Assembly: GCF_001423185.1 (NCBI RefSeq)
Contig: NZ_LMOB01000001.1
Location: 1,409,889-1,473,888, forward strand
Direction of reading: 5' to 3'
Source of the DNA: Plantibacter sp. Leaf314
GTDB lineage: Bacteria; Actinomycetota; Actinomycetes; Actinomycetales; Microbacteriaceae
Length of the DNA: 64,000 bases
Position 1 is the first letter of the stretch; each line of letters opens with the position of its first letter. A model generated the notes under the pieces. That model ran no database searches. It saw only the letters and a list, made by a program, of their open reading frames with translations, and was not told the DNA's origin. The position numbers were made by a program, and so were the translations under genes. Below, piece after piece: positions 9,836 through 20,193 of this stretch.

Positions 9836-11305
9836 CTACTGGAGCGCCGAGGTGAGTCGGGCGAGGTTGTCGAGGACGGTCGAGCGCAGCGGCTGCTTCA
9901 GCCATTCCGCGAGCGTCAGCTCCTTGCTGATCTCGCGGTACCCGTCCTCCACGGCACGCATCTCACGGACGAACTCCCGCCCACGGACCATGAGCGACAC
10001 CTCCAGGTTGAGACCGAAGGACCGCATGTCCATGTTGCTCGAGCCGATGACCGCCACGTCGTCGTCGATCGTGAAGTGCTTGGCGTGCAGGATGTACGGC
10101 GCCGGGTACTGGAAGATCCGCACCCCAGCCCGCAGAAGCGCCTCGTAGTACGACCGCTGTGCGTGCCACACCACCGCCTGGTCGCCGATCTCGGACACGA
10201 ACAGATCGACCGGGACCCCGCGCTGCACGGCGGTCGTGACGGCGGCGAGCAACGACTCGTCGGGGACGAAGTACGGACTCGTGATGACGATGCGCCGTTG
10301 CGCCGCGTAGATGAGCGCGAGGAAGAGCTTGAGGTTGTTGTCGCCGTCGAACCCGGGGCCGCTCGGCACCACCTGGAGTTCGAGGTCGCCGGCCGGGCGG
10401 GCGTCGAGCAACCCGACCTCCTGCGACAGCACGTCGCCCGTCTCGCTGTACCAGTCACTCAGGAAGATCGTGTTGATGCCGGCGACCCCCGGGCCCTCCA
10501 CCCGGGTCATGAGCTCCTGCCACTGGAGCCCGCGTTTGATGTTGCCCGGCTTGTTGTAGCTCCGGTCGATCATGTTCTGCGACCCCATGTACGCGACGGC
10601 GCCGTCGACGATCACCATCTTGCGGTGGTTCCGGAGGTCGGGACGTTGGAACTTCCCCTTGAAGGGCTGGAGCGGCAGCATGAGCGCCCACTGCGCCCCC
10701 ATCGCCGTGAGGCGCTGCAGGGTGTGCTTGTAGTCGGGGGTCCGCCAGCTCGCGAAGTGGTCGAGCAGCACCCGGACGGTGACGCCGCGATCGATGGCCC
10801 GCTCCAGCGCGTCGAAGAACGGTTTCGTCGTCCGGTCGCAGGTGAGGATGTAGAACTCGACGTGCACGAAGTGCTCGGCGCGGTCGACGTCGCCGGCCAT
10901 CGCGTGGATGGAGGCCTCGTAGTCGCCGATCAGGCTCGCGGCGTTCCCGCCCTGGAGTGGCATCGAGCCGAGGTTGCGGTTGAGTGTCACGACCGATCGG
11001 AACCACGCCGGCGCGTTCGAGGTCAGGTTCGCCTTGACGAGGTCGCGGGTCGTCTGACGGATGTACACGTTGATGTCGTACTGCTTCCGCCGACGCACCC
11101 GCGGCAGCTTCGGATTGCCGATGAGCAGGAAGACGATGACGCCGAGGTACGGGATGAGGAAGATGGCCAGCAACCAGGCCATCCCGGCGGTGGGGCGCCG
11201 GTTGCGCGGGACGACGATGACCGCGATGACCCGGATGATGAAGTCCAGGACGAGGGCGGTGATGCCCAGCCAGTTCCAGGAGAACTCGATCGTCATGTCG
11301 CCCAT
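9836..11305 (-). CDS. cls: Cardiolipin synthase (phospholipase D superfamily)
   Basis: The 489-residue membrane enzyme has two N-terminal transmembrane helices (about residues 10-32 and 42-64). Two PLD catalytic motifs follow. The first is HRKMVIVDG with GSQNMID nearby (about 228). The second is HAKHFTIDDDVAVIGSSNMD (about 406). It joins two phosphatidylglycerol molecules, or CDP-diacylglycerol plus phosphatidylglycerol, to give cardiolipin. The length matches bacterial Cls. An in-frame ATG three codons later is a possible alternative start; no clear ribosome site separates the two. Confidence 0.94.
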   Translation of the reverse strand: MGDMTIEFSWNWLGITALVLDFIIRVIAVIVVPRNRRPTAGMAWLLAIFLIPYLGVIVFLLIGNPKLPRVRRRKQYDINVYIRQTTRDLVKANLTSNAPAWFRSVVTLNRNLGSMPLQGGNAASLIGDYEASIHAMAGDVDRAEHFVHVEFYILTCDRTTKPFFDALERAIDRGVTVRVLLDHFASWRTPDYKHTLQRLTAMGAQWALMLPLQPFKGKFQRPDLRNHRKMVIVDGAVAYMGSQNMIDRSYNKPGNIKRGLQWQELMTRVEGPGVAGINTIFLSDWYSETGDVLSQEVGLLDARPAGDLELQVVPSGPGFDGDNNLKLFLALIYAAQRRIVITSPYFVPDESLLAAVTTAVQRGVPVDLFVSEIGDQAVVWHAQRSYYEALLRAGVRIFQYPAPYILHAKHFTIDDDVAVIGSSNMDMRSFGLNLEVSLMVRGREFVREMRAVEDGYREISKELTLAEWLKQPLRSTVLDNLARLTSALQ

Positions 11306-11382
11306 CCGCTCAGGTGCCGAGGCTCCAGCCTACTGACCGCCCCGGACTGCGGGCATGCGACACCGCGGCCTGGGACGGACGC

Positions 11383-11580
11383 TCAGACCTCGCGGGGAGC
11401 CGTGGAGTCGACGGGCGGCAGACCGAGCTTGGCCCGCTGTTCGGCCTCGACCTGCGCGTACGCCTTGCGCTCGTTGCGGTCGGAGCGCAGGATGGCACGC
11501 ATCACGACCCAGAAGATGACGCCGACGACCACGGTGGGCAGCAGCGACCAGAGCGCATTCAGCCAGTAGTCCTCGATCAC
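11383..11580 (-). CDS. Small membrane protein, conserved hypothetical
   Basis: The 65-residue protein has one N-terminal transmembrane helix (LWSLLPTVVVGVIFWVVMRAIL) followed by a charged cytoplasmic tail (RSDRNERKAYAQVEAEQRAKLGLPPV). I cannot assign a function. Similar tiny single-helix proteins are common beside lysS in Microbacteriaceae (recollection of the family, not tested). It lies between cls and a second small membrane gene on the same strand. Confidence 0.7.
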   Translation of the reverse strand: MIEDYWLNALWSLLPTVVVGVIFWVVMRAILRSDRNERKAYAQVEAEQRAKLGLPPVDSTAPREV

Positions 11581-11595
11581 CCGTCAATCGTACCG

Positions 11596-11664
11596 CCCTT
11601 CGACAGGCGCAGGGACCGCAAGGACGGGTCGCTCAGGAACCGCCCTTCGACAGGGTCAGGAACC
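11596..11664. repeat. Two copies of the dispersed 22-bp repeat
   Basis: CCCTTCGACAGGCGCAGGGA.. (11596-11617) and a degenerate copy CCCTTCGACAGGGTCAGGAA.. (11643-11664) lie in the same orientation. The second overlaps the stop codon of the small gene at 11656. The same repeat recurs at 27.4, 28.8-29.0, 48.6 and 55.2 kb. Confidence 0.7.
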
Positions 11665-11802
11665 ACCCGCGAGGGCGCCCCAGAGGCCGCTCACCACGAG
11701 GTAGAGGCCGATACCGCTCACCACGATCCAGATCGTGATCCGTGCAGTCGTCGGTCCTTGCTTCTTGGGGTCCTGGTGGTCGCCCGGGTCCATCATGCTC
11801 AT
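11656..11802 (-). CDS. Small single-helix membrane protein (48 residues)
   Basis: The frame reads MSMMDPGDHQDPKKQGPTTA, then one transmembrane helix (ITIWIVVSGIGLYLVVSGLWGALA) and a short end. It is 42 bases downstream of lysS on the same strand and probably cotranscribed with it. Function is unknown. The stop codon sits inside a copy of the dispersed repeat, so the last residues are set by that insertion. Confidence 0.6.
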   Translation of the reverse strand: MSMMDPGDHQDPKKQGPTTARITIWIVVSGIGLYLVVSGLWGALAGGS

Positions 11803-11844
11803 CGTCGCGCCTGACTGTTCGTGGTCGTGCTGCCGGGTGGGCCG

Positions 11845-13365
<1,521 letters not shown>

Positions 13366-13583
13366 GCGGTGCGATTCTCCTCGTGCGGTCACTGGAGTTT
13401 ACCGGGGACCACGCTCGGGCTGCGCGCACGGACGGTTTCCTATGAACCGGCTATCGACGGCCTGACAAGGGTCTCGAAGAACCGTTCCGAGCACCCTGTC
13501 GTGGCCTCGGCCCGTGCTTGGCTCGAAGGCCAGGAGTCCCGATCGGGGGCACCGACGCCGGAAACGAACTCGAAAGGCTCGTC

Positions 13584-14075
13584 ATGACGACGCTCTCCGA
13601 CCACCAGCACACCGACCGCCGCGACGCCACCGTCGTCCCACCGGTTCCGGCCTCGGCCGCCGCCGACCGGCGCTCCGTCGGCCTCGACGCCGGGCTCGTC
13701 CTCCTCCGCGTGGTCCTCGGGGTGGTCTTCATCGCGCACGGGCTGCAGAAGTTCCTCGTCGACACGATCCCGGGCGTCGCCGCCGGCTTCGGCGGGATGG
13801 GCATCCCGCTCCCCGACGTGACCGCGGTCGTCGTCGCCGGACTCGAGGTCGTCGGTGGACTCCTGCTCATCGTCGGGCTCGGCACCCGCGTCATCGGGGC
13901 GCTGCTCGCCGTGACGATGGCGGTGGCCCTGGTCCTCGTGCACCTGCCGGCCGGCTTCTCCGCCGCCGAAGGTGGCTTCGAGTACGTCATGGTGCTCGGC
14001 GTCGCCGCCCTCGCCCTCGCCCTCACGGGCCCGGGTCGGTTCGCGATCGACGCGCTCATCCGCCGTCGCCACTGA
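13584..14075 (+). CDS. DoxX family membrane protein
   Basis: The 163-residue protein has four predicted transmembrane helices after a polar 35-residue N-terminus. DoxX features are LDAGLVLLRVVLGVVFIAHGLQKFL, then GLEVVGGLLLIVGLGTRVIGALLAVTMAVAL and EYVMVLGVAALALALTGPGRFAID. DoxX proteins are small quinone-oxidoreductase-related membrane proteins; in mycobacteria one works with superoxide dismutase and a thiol protein. The substrate here is unknown. AAAGG lies 8 bases before the ATG at 13584, so this start is preferred over an in-frame upstream ATG at 13518. The gene is monocistronic and convergent with the DUF2520 gene. Confidence 0.85.
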   Translation: MTTLSDHQHTDRRDATVVPPVPASAAADRRSVGLDAGLVLLRVVLGVVFIAHGLQKFLVDTIPGVAAGFGGMGIPLPDVTAVVVAGLEVVGGLLLIVGLGTRVIGALLAVTMAVALVLVHLPAGFSAAEGGFEYVMVLGVAALALALTGPGRFAIDALIRRRH

Positions 14076-14116
14076 CCCCGGTACCACGACGTCGCCCACT
14101 CCGTCTGGCGCGACCA

Positions 14117-14154
14117 CGGCCGCTCGCTCGCCCGTTCGGACGAGTGGGCGGCCG
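14117..14154. terminator. Bidirectional hairpin between doxX and DUF2520
   Basis: A 14-bp stem (arm CGGCCGCTCGCTCG, two G-T pairs) with a 10-base loop lies between convergent stops. Confidence 0.7.
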
Positions 14155-14159
14155 TTCGG

Positions 14160-14873
14160 CTAGAGCAGCTCGTCGACGTCGGGCGTCGTGGCGCCGCGCA
14201 AGGCCTCGTCCACCGAGGACCGGACGAGCGAGGACAGGAACCCGCCGGCGTTCTCGATCCCGATCTCCTGGAGGAGTCCGGTCGCCTGCTGCACGACGGC
14301 CCGCGAGAAGCTGGCAGCCGTCTCGACCGCCTCGGCGTACGCCTCCCGATCGGCCTCGGCGATGATCACCGGTTCCGCGCCCATCTCCACGACCAGTGCC
14401 TGGCCGATCGGCTGGACGGGTGCCGGAGCGGTGACGGCGAAGGACGTCTCGTGCAAGCGGGCGAGGTCGAGGCTGGTCCCCGTGAACACCATCGCCGGGT
14501 GCAACGCCAACGGGATGGCGCCCGCGCGAGCGGCCGGAGCGAGGACCGCGGTGCCGAAGCGAGCCGAGGTGTGCGCCACGAGCTGGCCCGGCTGCCACGC
14601 ACCCACCGCCGCGAGCCCCTCGACCAGCGACGCGAGTTGCTCGTCCGGCACGGCGATCACGACGAGTTCGCTCCGCTCGACGACCTCGGTCGGATCGAGC
14701 ACGGGGACGTCCGGCAACAGGGCGTTCGCGCGGTCGAGACTCTCCTCGGACACCGCGGTGATGCCGACGATCGCGTGTCCGGCACCGCCGAGGGCCGCCC
14801 CGATGACCGGGCCGACCCGACCGCTTCCGATGATCCCGACGCCGAGGCGGGCATTCCGACGGTCGGCGCTCAC
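14160..14873 (-). CDS. Rossmann-fold oxidoreductase with DUF2520 domain
   Basis: The 237-residue protein has an N-terminal NAD(P)-binding Rossmann half (LGVGIIGSGRVGPVIGAALGGAGH) and a C-terminal helical DUF2520 half (PLALHPAMVFTGTSLDLARL, QQATGLLQEIGIENAGGFLSSLVRSSVDEAL). The architecture resembles 6-phosphogluconate and ketopantoate-type dehydrogenases. In many actinobacteria it sits beside panC, and a role near pantothenate has been suggested; no panC is visible here. The GTG start overlaps the TGA of the upstream PH-domain gene by 4 bases, so the two are coupled. Confidence 0.85.
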   Translation of the reverse strand: MSADRRNARLGVGIIGSGRVGPVIGAALGGAGHAIVGITAVSEESLDRANALLPDVPVLDPTEVVERSELVVIAVPDEQLASLVEGLAAVGAWQPGQLVAHTSARFGTAVLAPAARAGAIPLALHPAMVFTGTSLDLARLHETSFAVTAPAPVQPIGQALVVEMGAEPVIIAEADREAYAEAVETAASFSRAVVQQATGLLQEIGIENAGGFLSSLVRSSVDEALRGATTPDVDELL

Positions 14874-16666
14874 CGCATCGTCCGATCGTCGTCGGCCGGC
14901 ACCGGCGTTGCCGGGGATTCGAGTGGTCCCTCGGCCTCAGCCACGGCCTCCGTGCCCGGCTGCGCCGTCGGTTCTGCGAGGTACGGGGCCGTCACCGGCT
15001 CGTCACCGGGCTGGTGTTCGGGGTCGAAGCTCGCCCAGCGGTGACTCCGGTCGGTCGCCTGCGCGACCACGATCGCCTCGGAGGCCGCCTCGAACATGCG
15101 TACCGCCTCGTCCCGCGCCATGGCCGGGAGCTTCGCGATGACCGGACCGGGCACCGTGTGCGCGGTCGCGGAGGCCAGGTCGAGTGCCCGCAGGAGCGGC
15201 CCCTGGTTGATCCGGATGCTCTGCAGCCGGGCGAGCGGCAGGATGTGCAGCTTCCGCCAGACCACCCCCTGGCGGAAGAGCAGCATCCCGTCGCGCAGCG
15301 CATAGCCCGTGCGCCGCCACGAGAACCAGTTGATCCACATCGAGCGACGGGGCGACCCGACGAACCCGACCCCGTCACGCGTCGAGAGGGCGGACTGCAG
15401 TGGAGCCCAGGCGCTGCCGTCGATGCGGCCCGCGAGCATGAGCTCCACGACCTGGGCGGCGTCGACGAGCGATCCGACCGGCAACACCGTGTTGTTGCTC
15501 GCCCCGCGGGCAGCCTGCTCGAGGGAGAGACCGGCCTTGTTGATCCGGACCCTCCACCAGCCGAAGGGACGCCAGATGATCGGCTGCGACACCTCGATGG
15601 CGTGGATGCGACCCGGAGGGATGGTGTCGTTGGTCGTCGAGAACAGACCGAACCCGACGCGCACGCCCGAGGGGGTCGCGGCGATGCTGTAGCGGAGCGA
15701 CTTCGTCACGCTCGACCAGATGAAGGCACCGAGGCTCAGCACCATCGGCACGAGCCAGAACCAGGCCCACTCGAGACCGTTCACGAGCAGGACCACCCCG
15801 ACCACGACCGAGATCAGGACGATGACGGTGAACGGACTGAGCACGGTCGAGCCGACGAGACGCCCGAGGGTCAGCCGCACGACCGAATCCGGCACCGCCT
15901 CCTGAGGGTCCAGTTCCGGTGAGATGAAGTCGTCCACCCGCTCGGTGACGAACCGTGAGACGCCGCCGCCGTCCGGCGTCGCGGCGTCCGGCAGACTCGG
16001 GTCGACCGGAGCGGCGGCGGGCCGCTGCTGGCGCTCGGCGAGCTTCACGCCGCTCGCGAGGGTGAGCACGTCGCGGCGGAGGCCGTCGGCGTCCGCCGTG
16101 TAGAGGTACTCGAGCTTGACGTTCGCGTCCTGCCCGGCGACGCTCACGTTGATGCGGGAGGCGCCGATGAGTCGGGCCAGCAGCGGCTTCTCGATGGAGA
16201 CGCCCTGGATGCGGTCGAGCTTGGCCTTGCGGTTCGTGCGGAAGAGGATGCCGCTGCGGACCTCGACGGCCTCGTCGGTGACGCGGAAGGTGTGCATGCG
16301 CCACGAGAGCCAGAACACGGCGATGACCACGATGAGCCCGCCGGCGATCGCGAGGAGCACCCAGCCGACGAACCCGTGGTTCAGGATGTAGTCGATCGGG
16401 TCGGTCGGCTGCTCCATGCCCGGCGCCGGGATGAAGAACTCGATGAGCCGCTCGCGCAGGTTGGCGATGACGATGCCGAGGATGGCGACGAACGCGATGC
16501 CGCCGCGGAGCAGGGGCGTCGCCGGGTGCAGGCGGTGCCACTGACCGTCGACCAGGCTCTGCCCGGCGACGCGCGGAATGATCGCCTCGGCCGTCGGTTT
16601 GACGCGTGGCCCGGCAGCGGGCGCCTCGAACCGGGGCGGCGGTCCCTGCGGCTGCTGCTCGCTCAC
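14870..16666 (-). CDS. Large PH-domain (bPH2, YdbT-like) membrane protein
   Basis: The 598-residue protein has several transmembrane pairs (about residues 48-65, 90-115, 300-345) and repeated bacterial PH (DUF304) domains. Domain starts show as TFRVTDEAVEVRSGILFRTNRKAKLDRIQGVSI, RYSIAATPSGVRVGFGLFSTTNDTIPPGRIHAIEV and GYALRDGMLLFRQGVVWRKLHILPLARLQSIRI. It pairs with the smaller PH protein just upstream, like YdbS-YdbT. YdbS/YdbT of Bacillus protect against certain bacteriocins; the role here is unknown. The GTG at 16666 overlaps the upstream stop by 4 bases and is chosen over an upstream in-frame ATG. Confidence 0.85.
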   Translation of the reverse strand: MSEQQPQGPPPRFEAPAAGPRVKPTAEAIIPRVAGQSLVDGQWHRLHPATPLLRGGIAFVAILGIVIANLRERLIEFFIPAPGMEQPTDPIDYILNHGFVGWVLLAIAGGLIVVIAVFWLSWRMHTFRVTDEAVEVRSGILFRTNRKAKLDRIQGVSIEKPLLARLIGASRINVSVAGQDANVKLEYLYTADADGLRRDVLTLASGVKLAERQQRPAAAPVDPSLPDAATPDGGGVSRFVTERVDDFISPELDPQEAVPDSVVRLTLGRLVGSTVLSPFTVIVLISVVVGVVLLVNGLEWAWFWLVPMVLSLGAFIWSSVTKSLRYSIAATPSGVRVGFGLFSTTNDTIPPGRIHAIEVSQPIIWRPFGWWRVRINKAGLSLEQAARGASNNTVLPVGSLVDAAQVVELMLAGRIDGSAWAPLQSALSTRDGVGFVGSPRRSMWINWFSWRRTGYALRDGMLLFRQGVVWRKLHILPLARLQSIRINQGPLLRALDLASATAHTVPGPVIAKLPAMARDEAVRMFEAASEAIVVAQATDRSHRWASFDPEHQPGDEPVTAPYLAEPTAQPGTEAVAEAEGPLESPATPVPADDDRTMR

Positions 16667-17274
16667 AGGCCGGTCCGTCGGCTCTCCGCCACGGCGACCA
16701 GGTGGTCGCGCAGTCCCTCCGCCTCGGCCTCGGGCAGCCCGTTGATCACCACGCCGGTGGAGGCGGATGCGGTCACGAACTTGAGGTCGGCCAGGCCGAA
16801 CGCGCGCGAGAGGGGCCCGCGGTTGATGTCGACGAGCTGCATGCGACCGTACGGGACGGCGACGAAGCGTTGCCACATGATCCCCCGGCGGAACAGGAGG
16901 TCGTCAGCGCGGAGCTGGTAGCCGATGGCCCGGATCCGACGCGGGATGAAGGCCGCGGTGATCAGCGAGATGACCGCTAAGGCGGCGAACGGCCACCAGA
17001 TCCACGTCCAGTCCCAGACGAGCGCGACGAACACGACCGCCGCGGTGACGACGAGGAGGCCGGCGCCCTCGGAGATGAACTCGATGGCGATGAGTTTGCG
17101 GCTCACCCGTCGCCACTCGACGTCGGGCAGGTCCAGCCGGTGCCCGCCGGGAGCGGACGACTCGGCGTGTGTGGCCTCCGTGGCCGACGTCTCGTCGAGC
17201 GGTGTGTCGATCAAGGGCCGCTCGACGAGCGGTTCAGGTGTGGGACGGGGCTCCCCCGGGTGCGGCGTCGTCAT
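16663..17274 (-). CDS. Small PH-domain (bPH2, YdbS-like) membrane protein
   Basis: The 203-residue protein has two transmembrane helices (about residues 66-105) followed by one bPH2 domain: YQLRADDLLFRRGIMWQRFVAVPYGRMQLVDINRGPLSRAFGLADLKFVTAS. It is the partner of the following large PH protein. Three ATG codons follow one another at 17280, 17277 and 17274. GAAGG abuts the first and stands 6 bases before the third, so the third is the likeliest start. The gene begins about 40 bases inside the end of the DUF3180 gene, suggesting translational coupling. Confidence 0.85.
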   Translation of the reverse strand: MTTPHPGEPRPTPEPLVERPLIDTPLDETSATEATHAESSAPGGHRLDLPDVEWRRVSRKLIAIEFISEGAGLLVVTAAVVFVALVWDWTWIWWPFAALAVISLITAAFIPRRIRAIGYQLRADDLLFRRGIMWQRFVAVPYGRMQLVDINRGPLSRAFGLADLKFVTASASTGVVINGLPEAEAEGLRDHLVAVAESRRTGL

Positions 17275-17713
17275 CATCATCCTTCGGAACGGTGCAGAAC
17301 CACTCGGCCACCAGAGCGGCGACGACGAGCGCGACGGATCCCACGATGGACGCGATCACCAGCCACAGCGAGCCTAGCGCGGGCAGGATCGGGCGGGTCA
17401 GGAGGAAGAGCATGATCCCGACGGTGGCACCGGCGACCAGGGCCCCCGCGTGGCTCGACGCCTTCGCGAGGGCGGCCACCCGCATCGCCCGGAACGGGTC
17501 GATCCGTCGGGTCGCGTGCCCGGTCGTGCTGCGCCGGATCGGCCAGGACAGGGCGATGAGGATGATGGCGACCGCGACGAGGGAGACCGTGAGGGTGACG
17601 GGCGGGATGATCGAGGCACGCCCGGCGGACACCGACGCCACCTCGACGAGGAACCCGAAGACCACGCCGACCCCGGCGAGCACGATGAGCGGCGTCGCGG
17701 TGGTCCGCCTCAC
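17234..17713 (-). CDS. DUF3180 membrane protein
   Basis: The 159-residue protein has four transmembrane helices (PLIVLAGVGVVFGFLVEVASV, LTVSLVAVAIILIALSWPI, SHAGALVAGATVGIMLFLL, LGSLWLVIASIVGSVALVVAALVAEWF) and a C-terminal Asp run. DUF3180 proteins follow folK in most actinobacteria; their function is unknown. The GTG start overlaps the folK stop (GTGA). A longer reading into folK in the same frame is out of the family's normal length and was rejected. Confidence 0.87.
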   Translation of the reverse strand: MRRTTATPLIVLAGVGVVFGFLVEVASVSAGRASIIPPVTLTVSLVAVAIILIALSWPIRRSTTGHATRRIDPFRAMRVAALAKASSHAGALVAGATVGIMLFLLTRPILPALGSLWLVIASIVGSVALVVAALVAEWFCTVPKDDDDDAAPGGAPSHT

Positions 17714-18270
17714 GGCTGCGCTCCGTCGTCGGGGACCACGGATCCGTCCTTGGCGGCGGCGAGGGTGTCGAGGCGACCCACACCGGGCAACGTCGCGTCG
17801 GGGTCGAGCAGCAGCCACGGCACGACGACGAAGCCGCGCTCGGCGGCACGCGGGTGCGGGACCGTCAGGCGGTCGTCGTCGATCGTCTCGTCGTCGTAGG
17901 CGAGGAGGTCGAGGTCGAGTGTCCGGTCGCCCCAGCGCTCCTCGCGGACCCGGCCGTGGGCCAGTTCGATCCGCTGGAGTTCGTCGAGGAGTTCGAGCGG
18001 CCGGAGCCGGGTCCGGACGATGGCGACCCCGTTGAGGTAGGCGGGTGCCGACTCGTCCACGCCCGCCGGCTTGACGGCGGCACTCGAGACGAGCGGCGAG
18101 GGTCGGACCTCGAGCACGCCGTCGACGGCGGCGAGGTCTTCGCACGCCTGAGCGATCGTCGCGCGGCGATCCCCGAGGTTCGCCCCGAGCGCGATGACAG
18201 CCTGCACCGCGCGTGGCTTCGGTGGCCCCGGGCGTCGCGCCGGGTCGTGGATCGGGGTGCGCGACACCAT
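17710..18270 (-). CDS. folK: 2-amino-4-hydroxy-6-hydroxymethyldihydropteridine diphosphokinase (HPPK)
   Basis: The 186-residue enzyme transfers pyrophosphate from ATP to 6-hydroxymethyl-dihydropterin. Family features are VIALGANLGDRRATIAQA, YLNGVAIVRT, ELLDELQRIELAHGR and RWGDRTLDLDLLAYDD with PHPRAAERGFVVVPW. A 20-residue N-terminal extension is present. The ATG shares one base with the folB stop (TGATG), so translation is coupled. It is the fourth fol gene in the run. Confidence 0.95.
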   Translation of the reverse strand: MVSRTPIHDPARRPGPPKPRAVQAVIALGANLGDRRATIAQACEDLAAVDGVLEVRPSPLVSSAAVKPAGVDESAPAYLNGVAIVRTRLRPLELLDELQRIELAHGRVREERWGDRTLDLDLLAYDDETIDDDRLTVPHPRAAERGFVVVPWLLLDPDATLPGVGRLDTLAAAKDGSVVPDDGAQP

Positions 18271-18659
18271 CAGCCGGCCTGTCCGGTCTCGGCGCGATCC
18301 GCGGCGGTGCGCTCGATCGTCACCGCGACGTCCGCGAACGGCACCGTGATCGGGGCGCTCGGCTTGTGGAGGGTGACCCGCACCGCCTCCGCTCGCGGGT
18401 TCGACAGCACGACGGCGGCGATGCGCTCCGCGACCGTCTCGATGAGGTCGACCGGGTCGCGCTCGACCGCGGCGACGACGGCTTCCGCCAGCTCGCCGTA
18501 GTGCATGGTCGCGCCGAGTTCGTCGCCGCCTGCCGCAGGGCGGAGGTCGAGGGTGACCGTCACGTCGATGACGAACTCCTGCCCCGCTTCGCGCTCGAAG
18601 TCGAAGACGCCGTGGTGGGCGAAGGCCCGCAGGCCTGTGAGGGTGATCGAATCAGTCAT
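18270..18659 (-). CDS. folB: Dihydroneopterin aldolase
   Basis: The 129-residue enzyme converts 7,8-dihydroneopterin to 6-hydroxymethyl-dihydropterin and glycolaldehyde. The signature is ITLTGLRAFAHHGVFDFEREAGQEFVIDVTV, with the catalytic Glu in GVFDFEREAGQ; VERDPVDLIETVAERIA carries the second conserved Glu. The start at 18659 lies inside the end of folP (8-base overlap), with GGTGG just upstream; an upstream in-frame ATG was rejected because it would add 38 residues foreign to the family. Confidence 0.94.
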   Translation of the reverse strand: MTDSITLTGLRAFAHHGVFDFEREAGQEFVIDVTVTLDLRPAAGGDELGATMHYGELAEAVVAAVERDPVDLIETVAERIAAVVLSNPRAEAVRVTLHKPSAPITVPFADVAVTIERTAADRAETGQAG

Positions 18660-19521
18660 CGGCTCCACCTTGCCATGCATCGAGGGTGTCGAGGGCGAGT
18701 CTCGTGGCGGCGACGTCGTGGACGCGGACGCCCCAGGCGCCGGCTTGGACCGCCAGCACGCTGACCACGGCACTCGGAAGATCGCGATCGGTCATCGGGG
18801 CGTCGTCCCGCAGGAGTGCGCCGAGGAACCGCTTGCGCGAGGCGCCGACGAGCACCGGATAGCCGAGCTCGAGCAGCAGGTCGAGGCGCGCGAGGATGCG
18901 CCAGTTGTGCTCGGTGTGCTTCGAGAAGCCGAGCCCCGGATCGACGACGATCCGCTGTGGATCGACGCCCTGACCGAGCAGGGTCGACACGCGGTCGTCG
19001 AGTTCGCGCGCGACGTCGACCGCCGCGTCCGTGTAGGAGGCACGGCTCGCCATGTCCACCGAGTGGCCGCGCCAGTGGCTGATGACGCAGTCGAGGCCGG
19101 ACGCGGCCATGAACGCCGGCATCCGGTCGTCCGCGAGCCCGCCGGACACGTCGTTGATGATCGACGCACCGGCGTCGGCTGCAGCTCGGGCGGTCTCGGC
19201 GCTCATGGTGTCGATGCTCACCCGCACCCCGGCCGCCGCCAGGGCCGACACGACGGGTGCGACCCGGTGTTGTTCCTCGCGGGTGTCGACCCGAGCGGCG
19301 CCCGGCCGGGTGGACTCACCGCCCACGTCGATCACGGTGGCCCCCGCAGCGACGAGCTCGAGGCCGTGCGCGACGGCGTCGTCGACGTCGAAGTAGCGGC
19401 CGCCGTCACTGAAGGAGTCGGGCGTGACGTTGACGACGCCCATGATCTCGGGCTGCGTCGTCGGTGCCGCGGTCGTGCGCCGGCCGTCTGCGGGGACGGC
19501 GTGCCCGTCGTCGCTCGTCAC
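18652..19521 (-). CDS. folP: Dihydropteroate synthase
   Basis: The 289-residue TIM-barrel enzyme joins the pterin pyrophosphate to p-aminobenzoate and is the sulfonamide target. Signatures are IMGVVNVTPDSFSDGGRYFD, VIDVGGESTRPGA, INDVSGG, VVDPGLGFSKHTEHNW and LVGASRKRFLG. The N-terminus carries about 22 extra polar residues. The GTG start is 4 bases after the folE stop. Confidence 0.96.
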   Translation of the reverse strand: MTSDDGHAVPADGRRTTAAPTTQPEIMGVVNVTPDSFSDGGRYFDVDDAVAHGLELVAAGATVIDVGGESTRPGAARVDTREEQHRVAPVVSALAAAGVRVSIDTMSAETARAAADAGASIINDVSGGLADDRMPAFMAASGLDCVISHWRGHSVDMASRASYTDAAVDVARELDDRVSTLLGQGVDPQRIVVDPGLGFSKHTEHNWRILARLDLLLELGYPVLVGASRKRFLGALLRDDAPMTDRDLPSAVVSVLAVQAGAWGVRVHDVAATRLALDTLDAWQGGADD

Positions 19522-19525
19522 CGGA

Positions 19526-20188
19526 TCACCGGGCCTGTTCGGCGGTGGTGCCGATCAGCTGCATGAGTTCGGCCCGCGCGGCAGGATCTGCGAGGGCGCC
19601 GCGGCTGGCGATCGTGACGGTGGTGCTCGTCAGCTGACGCGAGCCACGCATGGACACGCAGCCGTGCGCCGCCTCGAGCACGACGAGGACGCCGCGCGGG
19701 GCGAGTCGCTCCTCGAGGACGTCGGCGATCTGCTCGCTCAGGCGCTCCTGCACCTGCGGGCGGGACGCGATCGTGTCGACGACCTTCGGCAGGGCGCCGA
19801 GCCCGATGACGCGTTCGTCGGGGAGGTAGGCGATGTGCGCCGTGCCGAGGAACGGCAGCAGGTGGTGCTCGCACACGGAACGGAAGGCGATGTCGCGGAC
19901 GAGCACGGCGTCGCTCGTCGCACCCTCCTCGATGGGGATCGTGCGAGCCAGGTGCTCACCGGCGTCCTGGCCGATGCCGCTGAAGAACTCCGCGTACGCG
20001 TCGGCGACGCGCGTCGGGGTGTCGGCCAGGCCGTCGCGGGCCGGATCCTCCCCGATCGCGTCGAGGATCTCCAGGACGGCCGCGGCGATCCGGGCACGGT
20101 CCACGGACGGCCGCGAGGCCGAGCCTGGATCAGACTCGGCCTGCGCGGCTCCGACCGCGGCGTTCGCGGGGTGCTCGCCGGGCGTCAT
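19526..20188 (-). CDS. folE: GTP cyclohydrolase I
   Basis: The 220-residue enzyme makes dihydroneopterin triphosphate from GTP. Zinc and active-site residues are visible: VCEHHLLPFLGTAHIAYLP and AAHGCVSMRGSRQ (the second zinc Cys). GLADTPTRVADAYAEFFSG is the family start. The first 28 residues are a variable polar tail. The gene starts 5 bases after the ftsH stop, in the same transcription unit. Confidence 0.96.
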   Translation of the reverse strand: MTPGEHPANAAVGAAQAESDPGSASRPSVDRARIAAAVLEILDAIGEDPARDGLADTPTRVADAYAEFFSGIGQDAGEHLARTIPIEEGATSDAVLVRDIAFRSVCEHHLLPFLGTAHIAYLPDERVIGLGALPKVVDTIASRPQVQERLSEQIADVLEERLAPRGVLVVLEAAHGCVSMRGSRQLTSTTVTIASRGALADPAARAELMQLIGTTAEQAR

Positions 20189-20193
20189 GCGGG

